Assembly: GCA_902489595.1 (NCBI GenBank)
Contig: CABUAS010000025.1
Span: 1 to 21,687, forward strand
Reading direction: 5' to 3'
DNA: 21,687 bases
DNA from: an uncultured Oscillospiraceae bacterium
GTDB taxonomy: Bacteria > Bacillota > Clostridia > Oscillospirales > Acutalibacteraceae
Part shown: piece by piece, positions 1-6,781 of the stretch
Layout: each line of letters begins with the position of its first letter
How positions within the stretch are numbered: position 1 is the first letter of the stretch
Made by a program: the position numbers and the translations under genes
The notes under the pieces: generated by a model
Seen by the model: the letters and a program-made list of their open reading frames with translations, nothing else
Database searches by the model: none
What the model was told of the DNA's origin: nothing

Positions 1-13
1 AATATATTAAGTC

Positions 14-42
14 TTGCAAATAAATTCAAAATACAGTATAAT
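14..42 (+). promoter_or_regulatory. Sigma-A promoter of the AraC-type regulator gene
   Basis: A -35 box TTGCAA (14-19) and a perfect -10 box TATAAT (37-42) are separated by 17 bp. The GAGGAG ribosome site at 63-68 precedes the ATG at 75. The promoter is seen directly in the sequence; its activity is inferred. Confidence 0.75.
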
Positions 43-74
43 AAATACAAATTTCGGAAATTGAGGAGTATTTT

Positions 75-914
75 ATGTATCAAAGCGAATCTTTTTTTAT
101 AAGCGACTTCAACAGAATAAATCCTTTTTCGCCGGTTGTTATAAGCGTTTACAAAATTCTTGCCGATAAAAGTTATTACCACAAGCAGGAAGATGACGAA
201 CTTGTAAACCACCCTAAAAATACCGTTTCGTTTATAAGGTGCACCGAAGGCACAGGTGAAATAACAATCAAAAACAAAAAAACAGAAATTCACGCCGATG
301 AATATCTTTTTGTAAAATTTCACGATATTTCCGATTATAAAAGCAAATCCAACATATGGGGTTACAGGTGGGTAAATTTCTGCACCGACAATATTGACAA
401 AAATATTGAACTGAATAAAATATACACTCTTCCTTTCAGCGAAAAAGAGGAGCAGTTATTCAGCAATCTTTTAAATTACGAACCTGATAAAATAAAAAAT
501 AACGGTTATCTGTGTTCACTTTTCACAAATTATTTTTACTATATAACGCTTGAAAGCAAAAATAACGAAAATGACGAATTAAATCAGGGGCAGAAACTTA
601 TTGATGAAATATGCGCTTATATTCATCAGAAAATTTATTCAAAAATCACTGTTGACGATATTTCGGCATTTTTCAATTTATCGTCAAGGCGGCTGCATCA
701 GATTTTCACATTGGAACTCGGCATTTCACCAAAAAAATATATAGTAAAAAAGAAAATGGAGGAAGGGTACAAACTGCTTGTGCAGACCCCGGCACCGATT
801 AACAAAATTGCTTATATGCTGTGTTTCAGTTCACCGTATCACTTTACAAATGAATTTAAAAAAACCTTCGGTCAATCCCCGACAGAAGTAAGAAAAATGG
901 AGCAGAATGAATAA
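75..914 (+). CDS. AraC/XylS-family transcriptional regulator
   Basis: This 279-residue protein is probably a DNA-binding regulator that senses a sugar or glycoside. Residues about 20-160 resemble an AraC-type N-terminal cupin (a GxGEI strand turn near 59-63, then strands and loops). Residues about 176-275 form the paired AraC helix-turn-helix: the first helix pair ends in LSSRRLHQIF near 202-211, and the second carries the family signature (INKIAYMLCFSS, then HFTNEFKKTFGQSP, 242-269). The length is normal for the family. The start follows GAGGAG by 6 nt. It converges on the GH31-GH29 operon, whose genes are the obvious candidate targets, although regulators of this kind can also act elsewhere. 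Its TAA stop lies at the left edge of a repeat that recurs at the other end of the window. The family is secure; the ligand and targets are inferred. Confidence 0.9.
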   Translation: MYQSESFFISDFNRINPFSPVVISVYKILADKSYYHKQEDDELVNHPKNTVSFIRCTEGTGEITIKNKKTEIHADEYLFVKFHDISDYKSKSNIWGYRWVNFCTDNIDKNIELNKIYTLPFSEKEEQLFSNLLNYEPDKIKNNGYLCSLFTNYFYYITLESKNNENDELNQGQKLIDEICAYIHQKIYSKITVDDISAFFNLSSRRLHQIFTLELGISPKKYIVKKKMEEGYKLLVQTPAPINKIAYMLCFSSPYHFTNEFKKTFGQSPTEVRKMEQNE

Positions 915-1009
915 ATTTGCACACTGACAGACTTTGAGAAATGGAACAGAATTTTGCATTTTGCGAGCGGGAGCCGTACATAGGTACTGCCCCCGAGCAA
1001 AAGGCAAAA
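910..1009 (+). repeat. Structured dispersed repeat, copy 1
   Basis: Positions 920-982 match 21625-21687 at 59 of 63 bases, and the match extends left through AATAAATTT (910-918) with a 2-nt indel. The element folds back on itself. TTTTGCATTTTGC (952-964) pairs with GCAAAAGGCAAAA (997-1009) at 12 of 13 positions. GCGGGAGCCGTAC (967-979) pairs with GTACTGCCCCCGA (984-996) at about 10 of 13, around the loop ATAG. It lies directly after the AraC-type gene and includes its stop codon. No transposase or clear target duplication is visible. It may be a non-autonomous or RNA-level element. Confidence 0.8.
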
Positions 1010-1017
1010 AAACGCCA

Positions 1018-1050
1018 AACGCCGCAGAAATTCGATATTTCTGCGGCGTT
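1018..1050. terminator. Bidirectional Rho-independent terminator between convergent genes
   Basis: A perfect 14-bp stem (AACGCCGCAGAAAT at 1018-1031 with its complement at 1037-1050) surrounds the loop TCGAT. On the minus strand it is followed within a few bases by a seven-T run, so it should end the GH31-GH29 transcript. The plus-strand tail is less T-rich. The loop core matches that of the terminator at 15339-15369. Confidence 0.8.
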
Positions 1051-1071
1051 TCATATACGTTATTACCAAAC

Positions 1072-1098
1072 GGGTCGTCGATGACGCCGACCCCTACA
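1072..1098. repeat. Short GTAGGG-ended hairpin repeat
   Basis: GGGTCG (1072-1077) pairs with CGACCC (1088-1093), and inside the loop GTC (1077-1079 area) faces GAC, giving a compact hairpin. It ends in CCCCTACA, i.e. TGTAGGGG on the minus strand. This type of end recurs at 4918-4981 and 15383-15404. It looks like a short intergenic palindromic element. The assignment to one family is inference. Confidence 0.4.
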
Positions 1099-1164
1099 GT
1101 AATATAATACCATAACATATTTTAAATTTCGGCGTGGTTCTGACCACTTTATCAATAGTCTGAA

Positions 1165-2517
1165 TCATAATCTGTATGCACCTGTTTTGCAAACCTCTAT
1201 ATAATCAATATACGGTTCATTTCGGCATTCGGTTATAACAAGTTTTAAATTATCCGTTACAACAGGCTTATCAAAAATTGCAATTTTGGAAAAACCCACT
1301 ACAGTACCGTTGTAAACACATTCATCACCTGCAAAGATTTTAAACCGCTCAATACGCTGCGATTTTGTTGTATCCTCGGCAAAGCGTATACGGTCTACAG
1401 ACTGTTTTGCAAACGAAATATCAACAGTCATTTTATCGTCTGACACGGCAAAACTGCTGTCAATAACACAGTCGTCTTCTTTTTTGAGCCACTGACCCAT
1501 TTCCTTTAACCGCTTGACATCTGCCTTACAGAACTGCCCCTGCCTGTTAGGCGGAATATTTAAAATCAGAAGGCAGTTGCTGCCGACCGAGCCGTAATAA
1601 ATACTCATAAGCTTATGCAGTGATTTAAGAGACAAAATCTGCAAAGGATGATAATACCATCCAAGCCTTATTGAAACATCAACCTCGGCAGGATACCACA
1701 TAAACTCATCATAATCGGCAAGAAATTTTCTTGACCCCATATCTTTAATCATAACATCCTGACAGCGCTTCTGAAACTTTTTCATATCATCGTCAGTCTG
1801 GCAATTTGCGGCAATATTCTGAAGTTCATACTGAAATTTAGGAACAACATTCCATTCGCTTTCCCTTGCTTTGCCGCTTTCATTGCCGACCCAGCGAACA
1901 TCGGGGGCACAGCCTGACATTACGATATTCGGCTGAAGTTTAACGGCAGTTGACCATATTCTTTCAAAATCATATTTCTGCTTCGGCATACCGTCGGCAC
2001 TTGAGCCGCAGGCACCGTCAAGCCAGAGCATAAAAATTTCGCCGTAATTCGTTAAAAGCTCGGTTAACTGCTCAATATAAAAATCATTATAAGCGTCGGT
2101 TGAATAAAGCGGACTGTTTCTGTCCCAAGGGGAAAGATAAACGCCGAATTTAAGGCCGTATTTTTTGCAGGAATCCGCCACCTCACGCACAACATCACCC
2201 TTACCGTTTTTATAAGGACTGTTTCTAATGCAGTGTTCGGTAGTCTTTGTCGGCCACAGGCAAAAGCCGTCGTGATGCTTGCAGGTAAGAACAACACCTT
2301 TCATACCTGCCGCCTTTATTGCCTCGCACCACTGATCGGTATTCTGGTTTTTCGGGTTGAAAACAGACGGACTTTCCTTGCCCGAGCCCCATTCCTTATT
2401 TGTAAAAGTGTTTATCGAATAGTGCACAAATGCATAAAATTTCATCTGCTGAATTTTAAGCTGACGCTCATTCGGAACGATTGATGTATATAAATCAATT
2501 CTATCCTGCTCTGTCAT
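1165..2517 (-). CDS. Alpha-L-fucosidase, glycoside hydrolase family 29
   Basis: This 450-residue enzyme should release terminal alpha-linked L-fucose by a retaining mechanism. Residues about 15-335 form the GH29 barrel: KFYAFVHYSINTF near 26-38, the conserved CKHHDGFCLWPT block (79-90), and GVYLSPWDRN (125-134). LWLDGA (164-169) carries the presumed nucleophile Asp167. The part after about 340 is a smaller beta-rich C-terminal domain as in other members. There is no signal peptide, so it is probably cytoplasmic and acts on imported fucosylated oligosaccharides. The ATG is preceded by GAGGTG at good spacing. It starts 22 bp after the GH31 stop, so the two genes are almost certainly one operon. 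The acid/base Glu of GH29 varies in position and I do not assign it. The family is secure; linkage preference cannot be told. Confidence 0.93.
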   Translation of the reverse strand: MTEQDRIDLYTSIVPNERQLKIQQMKFYAFVHYSINTFTNKEWGSGKESPSVFNPKNQNTDQWCEAIKAAGMKGVVLTCKHHDGFCLWPTKTTEHCIRNSPYKNGKGDVVREVADSCKKYGLKFGVYLSPWDRNSPLYSTDAYNDFYIEQLTELLTNYGEIFMLWLDGACGSSADGMPKQKYDFERIWSTAVKLQPNIVMSGCAPDVRWVGNESGKARESEWNVVPKFQYELQNIAANCQTDDDMKKFQKRCQDVMIKDMGSRKFLADYDEFMWYPAEVDVSIRLGWYYHPLQILSLKSLHKLMSIYYGSVGSNCLLILNIPPNRQGQFCKADVKRLKEMGQWLKKEDDCVIDSSFAVSDDKMTVDISFAKQSVDRIRFAEDTTKSQRIERFKIFAGDECVYNGTVVGFSKIAIFDKPVVTDNLKLVITECRNEPYIDYIEVCKTGAYRL

Positions 2518-2539
2518 ATTTCACCTCGTAATTACTGAT

Positions 2540-4819
2540 TTAATTCTCTTCGGACAATGCTTCGTAAATCGCATTGAATATCGGCTTCGGCAGTTTTGAA
2601 GAATGAAGAACACGGAAAAATGAATTTTTATCCGCAACATCTTCAAACGGCTTATATGCCCTTTGCTTTTTAAATGTATTATCCTGCCAACGTGACATAA
2701 TCGTTATTACCCTGTCACGAAGATTTTCTTTTTTGTACTCAATGGGGTTCTCAATTTCAATAACTATCGGTTCATCCGAATAATCAACAACGACGTCCTC
2801 ACAGTCAATATCTTTGAAGCAGATTTTATACTGCCTGTTTTTCGGAATAACAGATGTATCGCCCTGCACCTCAACAGTCAGTTTAACTGAATTGTCAACG
2901 CTGTTATATTCATTTGTAAATACAGTTTCGGCAGTGTGATTTTCAAAATCGGTTCTGCCGTTATCCTCATACATAACAAATTTATTATTGCCTTTGAATA
3001 CCCACACTTCAAGCGTTTCGGGGTTAGACACCGAATTGCCTTTATCGCAGGAAAGCGGAATTACTGCACCTGCTTTGGCAAGAACGGGGATACTGTAAAG
3101 TTCACGGTTTAATGTAAGCACCTGAGAGCCTTTATATTTCTGAAGTGTAAAAATGTCGGTATACTCGCCGTCGGGTATCCACGCCTTTACACTGCCCATA
3201 CCGTTTTCTTTATTCTGCGGCGATGTTATCGGGCACACCATAAGTTCACTGCCGAACATATACTGATTAGGAAATTCATAAGCATTTTTATCATTAGGAT
3301 AAGAATAATACATCGGCTCACAAAGCACAATGCCGTCTTTATGACAACGGTGATTCATCGAGAAAATATAAGGGATAAGCCTGTGCCTGAAACGCAGCCA
3401 GTCGCAAGCACTGTTATAAACATCCTGCCTGTATTTCCACGGCTCTTTGCCAAGCAGTTCAACTGCCGTTGAATGAAGCCTTAAAATCGGCTGAAATACG
3501 GCAAATTCGATCCACCTGAGATATAAATCATCATCACGGTAGCCCTGATGATGACCGCCTATATCGTGGCTCCACCAGCCATAGCCTGCATTGGCAGAGG
3601 TTGCCGTAAAATACGGCTGAAAATCAAGCACACGCCAACTGATTGCAGTATCGCCCGAAAAGCCGAGCGGGTACCTGTGTGAACCGACGCCGCCGTAGCG
3701 TGAAAGAATCAGCGGAATATCACCGTTTTCGGCATTATCAAGATAATGATAGTGATTAAGTGCGGTAAGCGGATCAAGACCCTTTACATCGGAACGCTTG
3801 CCCTGCTGCCAGTCTATCCACCAGAAATCAACACCGTCTTTTTCATACGGCTTATGCAGAATATCAAAATACGAATTCCAAAAAGTATCACTGCCGCATC
3901 TGAACTCAACAGGCTTTTTTGTGGCAGGATTTATGCCGTTTGCCTTTGCCATAGGCTCATACATATCCTCAAAATACCTTACACCGTCTTTCGGGTGCAG
4001 ATTAAGCGTGATATGCAGATTTTTCGCTTTAAGTTCTTTAAGAAATGCTTTATAGTCGGGGAAAAGTGTTTTATCCCACGAATATCCAGTCCAGCCGTTT
4101 AATTTTTCTCCGAAATGCTTTTTAATATCTACCCAGTGCCAGTCCATATCAACTGTTGCAACGGTAAGCGGTATGTTTTCTTTTTCAAATCTATCCATAA
4201 GATTAAGATATTCAGACTGGGTATAAGCATGATACCTGCTCCACCACACACCGAGCGCAAAACGCGGCACAAGCGGAGTCGGTGAGCTTATGTCATAAAA
4301 CGCCTTCATAGTGCCACGGTAATCCTTGCCGTAAGCAAAAACATAATAATCAAGCGAGCCTGCACGGCGGGGAATCAGTGCACCGTTTTCATCTATAAGA
4401 ACACTTTTGCTGTCATCAAAAAGATACAGACCTTTTTCGGTAATAAAGCCGTCTCCAAGCGGAATTTTGCCGATTGTGTTATCAAGAGTACGGTAGGTTC
4501 CCTTTAAATTCTTTTGCTTTGAAAAGAACTCAGTGCTACCGCTGTCTTTAAAATAAACGCTGTAAGGCTTTTTGCTTTTGATTGTAAGAATAATATCCTC
4601 TGTTTCGGCAGTAATCTCACCCGATTTTTTCTTAACATCAAGCCTGCCTGCAGGGAATTTTCTGTTCCACACCGCATAACTCGGCAAATCAATAAAATTA
4701 CCGATTTCAACCCTGAGCAGACGGGAAGTCAGATATGTAATACGAATATTTTTACTTATATATGTCTGTGCCCTGTCTGCTTTGGAGTCTGCTTTTATAA
4801 CCAAAGACGGTTTTAACAT
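2540..4819 (-). CDS. Glycoside hydrolase family 31 alpha-glycosidase
   Basis: This 759-residue enzyme belongs to GH31, retaining alpha-glycosidases (alpha-glucosidase, alpha-xylosidase and relatives). An N-terminal beta-sandwich covers about 20-175. The barrel begins near PRFALGVWWSRYHAYT (185-200) and contains TVDMDWHW (222-229). WWIDWQQG (333-340) holds the likely nucleophile Asp336, and GFSGDTAISW (386-395) holds the likely acid/base Asp390. AGYGWWSHDIGGH and LRLHST follow in order, then proximal and distal beta domains (about 560-690). The Trp-Ile-Asp-Trp-Gln-Gln nucleophile motif differs from the WxDMNE of classical alpha-glucosidases, so the natural substrate is uncertain. No signal peptide is seen. 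It is the first gene of an operon with the GH29 fucosidase. Its promoter is at 4850-4878, and AAGGGGG precedes the ATG. Confidence 0.92.
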   Translation of the reverse strand: MLKPSLVIKADSKADRAQTYISKNIRITYLTSRLLRVEIGNFIDLPSYAVWNRKFPAGRLDVKKKSGEITAETEDIILTIKSKKPYSVYFKDSGSTEFFSKQKNLKGTYRTLDNTIGKIPLGDGFITEKGLYLFDDSKSVLIDENGALIPRRAGSLDYYVFAYGKDYRGTMKAFYDISSPTPLVPRFALGVWWSRYHAYTQSEYLNLMDRFEKENIPLTVATVDMDWHWVDIKKHFGEKLNGWTGYSWDKTLFPDYKAFLKELKAKNLHITLNLHPKDGVRYFEDMYEPMAKANGINPATKKPVEFRCGSDTFWNSYFDILHKPYEKDGVDFWWIDWQQGKRSDVKGLDPLTALNHYHYLDNAENGDIPLILSRYGGVGSHRYPLGFSGDTAISWRVLDFQPYFTATSANAGYGWWSHDIGGHHQGYRDDDLYLRWIEFAVFQPILRLHSTAVELLGKEPWKYRQDVYNSACDWLRFRHRLIPYIFSMNHRCHKDGIVLCEPMYYSYPNDKNAYEFPNQYMFGSELMVCPITSPQNKENGMGSVKAWIPDGEYTDIFTLQKYKGSQVLTLNRELYSIPVLAKAGAVIPLSCDKGNSVSNPETLEVWVFKGNNKFVMYEDNGRTDFENHTAETVFTNEYNSVDNSVKLTVEVQGDTSVIPKNRQYKICFKDIDCEDVVVDYSDEPIVIEIENPIEYKKENLRDRVITIMSRWQDNTFKKQRAYKPFEDVADKNSFFRVLHSSKLPKPIFNAIYEALSEEN

Positions 4820-4849
4820 AAATTATGCCCCCTTAGATTTTATAATTCC

Positions 4850-4878
4850 AATATAGCATATAAAAATTATTTAGGCAA
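4850..4878 (-). promoter_or_regulatory. Promoter of the GH31-GH29 operon
   Basis: Read on the minus strand, TTGCCT (4878-4873) and TATATT (4855-4850) are 17 bp apart. The -10 is bracketed by an inverted pair TTTTATA (4838-4844) and TATAAAA (4859-4865), two helical turns apart. That pair could be an operator half-site pair but is AT-rich and weak. Confidence 0.65.
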
Positions 4879-4880
4879 TA

Positions 4881-4911
4881 AAAAATTAAAATGGGCGGAA
4901 ATATCCGCCCA
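4881..4911 (-). terminator. Rho-independent terminator facing the minus strand
   Basis: TGGGCGGA (4892-4899) pairs perfectly with TCCGCCCA (4904-4911) around a 4-nt loop. On the minus strand it is followed by TTTTAATTTTT. It would end transcripts coming from the decayed response-regulator locus and insulates the GH31 promoter. Confidence 0.75.
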
Positions 4912-4917
4912 TATGAC

Positions 4918-4981
4918 TCGTAGGGTGCGACATCCTTGACACACCGTTATTTTCGGCGGGTGAGGGCACCCCGCCCTACGA
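4918..4981. repeat. REP-like element with TCGTAGGG inverted ends
   Basis: The element begins with TCGTAGGG (4918-4925) and ends with the exact complement CCCTACGA (4974-4981). Inside, GGCGGGTG (4955-4962) pairs with CACCCCGCC (4967-4975) with one bulge. It is GC-rich in an AT-rich spacer. The 10-mer GTAGGGTGCG (4920-4929) recurs on the minus strand at 15404-15395. It lies in the gap left by the decayed regulator locus. Confidence 0.65.
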
Positions 4982-5037
4982 TAAATCTCATTGTCTAAAA
5001 CTGTGCAAATATTATATTACAGAAAATATCAAAATTT

Positions 5038-5500
5038 TCACGAAGTAATAATATAGCCGACGCCGAATTTTGTTGTTATGAAATCGGAAAGCCCTGCAAA
5101 GTCAAGCTTTTTGCGGAGTCTGCTGACATTCACGGTAAGTGTATTTTCATCAACAAAGCTGTCTGTTTCCCACAGTTTTCCATCAGCGTATCACGTGAAA
5201 TAATTTTATTTTTATTCTCCATAAGAATATGAAGTATTGTATATTCATTTTTGGTTAGCGGTATTTTTCGCCATTATATGTCATCGTGCCGTCTGAAACA
5301 TTAAGCATAGCGCCGCGATGCTCAAGAACAGTCACGGCAGAAGAAAAATCATAGGTTCTTCGCAGTAATGCCTGCACCTTGGCAATCAGCACATTTTTAA
5401 AATCGAAAACGCATTTTGTTTCAAACCCCCACGACTGAAGCCCCTTTTCAATTCCGTTTGCAATACCCGTATCATCTTCAACAATCAGAATTCTGTACAT
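5038..5500 (-). pseudogene. Decayed OmpR-family response regulator (BceR-like)
   Basis: The N-terminus MYRILIVEDD is a normal receiver start with the acidic pair. After CVFDFKNVL (30-38) the sequence jumps straight to IAKVQALLRRTYDF, which normally sits at the end of the receiver. About 70 codons are missing, with the phospho-acceptor Asp, the conserved Thr/Ser and the Lys. The winged-helix domain continues but in three frames. One A is missing in the A-run at 5264-5268, giving a stop at 5255. A second A is missing near 5176-5179, after DTLME. The last frame reads LWETDSF, then VNVSRLRKKL, then FGVGYIITS, and stops at 5038. GAGAGGTG precedes the ATG at 5500. No histidine kinase or BceAB transporter is beside it. 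It is clearly non-functional as a phospho-switch; the BceR assignment rests on motif recall. Confidence 0.85.
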
Positions 5501-5540
5501 ACCGTTCACCTCTCAGCCATTTTATCATATATTTGTGAAC

Positions 5541-5580
5541 AAAAAAAAGACTCCGATCTGCAAAAACAAATCGGAATCCG
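5541..5580 (-). terminator. Rho-independent terminator of ilvC
   Basis: ATCGGAATC (5570-5578) and GACTCCGAT (5549-5557) form a 9-bp stem with one G-T pair on the minus strand, followed by eight T residues (5548-5541). It lies 24 bp past the ilvC stop codon. Confidence 0.85.
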
Positions 5581-5603
5581 AAAAATTTACATTTTGATAA
5601 AGA

Positions 5604-6629
5604 TTAGTTGTTAATTAACTTATCTTCTTCATTGTTCCAGCTGTAAAGCTTACGAACTTCCTCGCCGACCTTTTCAGCAGGATGCTCGGCAGCAAGCTTT
5701 CTCATAGCCTTGAAGTGAACCTGTCTGCCTGCAGGGCTCATATCAAGAAGGAATTCTTTTGCGAATGAACCGTCCTGAATGTCTGAAAGGACCTTCTTCA
5801 TAGCCTTCTTTGTATCTTCTGTAATAATCTTAGGACCTGTGATATAATCGCCGTATTCAGCAGTGTTTGAAATAGAATATCTCATTCCTGCAAAACCCGA
5901 CTGGTAAATAAGGTCAACAATAAGTTTCATTTCGTGGATACACTCAAAGTAAGCGTTTCTCGGGTCATAGCCTGCCTCACAGAGTGTTTCAAAGCCTGCC
6001 TGCATAAGAGCGCATACGCCGCCGCAGAGAACTGCCTGCTCACCGAAGAGGTCTGTTTCTGTTTCTGTTCTGAAGGTTGTTTCAAGAACGCCTGCACGTG
6101 CGCCGCCGATACCGAGTGCATAAGCAAGTGCAAGATCAAGAGCGTGACCTGATGCATCCTGCTCAACAGCAACAAGGCAAGGAACGCCTTTGCCAACCTG
6201 ATATTCTGAACGAACTGTGTGACCAGGACCCTTAGGAGCGATCATAGTAACGTCAACATACTTTGGAGGCTTGATTGTTCCGAAATGAATGTTGAAGCCG
6301 TGAGCAAACATAAGCATATTGCCCTCAACAAGGTTCGGCTCGATTTCATTTTTATAAACGTCTGCCTGAAGTTCATCATTGATAAGAATCATAATGATGT
6401 CTGCCTTTTTAGCAGCCTCGGCAGTTGTGTAAACCTCAAATCCCTGAGCCTCTGCCTTTGCCCATGATTTGCTACCCTCATATAAACCGATAATTACGTG
6501 GCAGCCTGATTCTTTAAGGTTAAGTGCGTGTGCGTGACCCTGTGAACCATAACCGATTACAGCGATTGTTTTGCCCTCGAGGTAATCAAGGTTACAGTCT
6601 GACTGATAATAAATCTTTGCGTCTGACAT
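5604..6629 (-). CDS. ilvC: Ketol-acid reductoisomerase (class I)
   Basis: This 341-residue enzyme catalyses the isomerisation and reduction of 2-acetolactate and 2-aceto-2-hydroxybutyrate in isoleucine, leucine and valine synthesis, with Mg2+ and NAD(P)H. The Rossmann domain carries AVIGYGSQGHAHALNL (23-38), then the cofactor loop GLYEGSKSW (48-56). APKGPGH (131-137) and the knotted C-terminal domain follow. The family's metal and substrate residues are present: Asp193, Glu197, Glu229, Glu233 and Ser254. The length is that of the short class I form. GGAGG precedes the ATG at good spacing. It has its own consensus promoter and its own terminator, so it is a single-gene transcript, separate from ilvB, ilvN, ilvD and leu genes, which are absent here. 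Whether it uses NADPH or NADH cannot be decided from the loop alone. Confidence 0.97.
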   Translation of the reverse strand: MSDAKIYYQSDCNLDYLEGKTIAVIGYGSQGHAHALNLKESGCHVIIGLYEGSKSWAKAEAQGFEVYTTAEAAKKADIIMILINDELQADVYKNEIEPNLVEGNMLMFAHGFNIHFGTIKPPKYVDVTMIAPKGPGHTVRSEYQVGKGVPCLVAVEQDASGHALDLALAYALGIGGARAGVLETTFRTETETDLFGEQAVLCGGVCALMQAGFETLCEAGYDPRNAYFECIHEMKLIVDLIYQSGFAGMRYSISNTAEYGDYITGPKIITEDTKKAMKKVLSDIQDGSFAKEFLLDMSPAGRQVHFKAMRKLAAEHPAEKVGEEVRKLYSWNNEEDKLINN

Positions 6630-6707
6630 ATTCTTTTTCCTCCGAATATAAATTTTATTTTCCCGATAGAGTTGTATGATAACCCGTTCGGTTTTTTAAC
6701 GATTTCT

Positions 6708-6736
6708 ATTATAGACCGTATGTTGTCCAATGTCAA
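6708..6736 (-). promoter_or_regulatory. Consensus promoter of ilvC with operator-like spacer
   Basis: On the minus strand TTGACA (6736-6731) and TATAAT (6713-6708) are both perfect, 17 bp apart. The spacer contains GACAACATA (6727-6719), which also occurs just upstream of the -35 of the neighbouring GntR-type gene. Such a strong core promoter usually needs repression, and a site in the spacer would allow it. Confidence 0.85.
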
Positions 6737-6781
6737 TAGCGAACAGTAATTTTTTTAATAATGTTTGCGGTTCAATGCAGA

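Noticed and set aside
831..1118. Minus-strand open frame across the end of the AraC-type gene and the repeat
   Set aside because: It covers the repeat, terminator stem and the end of a real gene, has no ribosome site and reads like translated repeat sequence (GSTYVRLPLAKCK).
4838..4865. TTTTATA/TATAAAA inverted pair as an AraC operator
   Set aside because: The arms are short and purely A/T in an AT-rich region, so chance is likely. It is noted only in the promoter entry.
6630..6781. T-box or riboswitch upstream of ilvC
   Set aside because: Only about 80 nt lie between the -10 and the start codon. No T-box sequence (TGGNACCGCG type) and no antiterminator or terminator pair is present.
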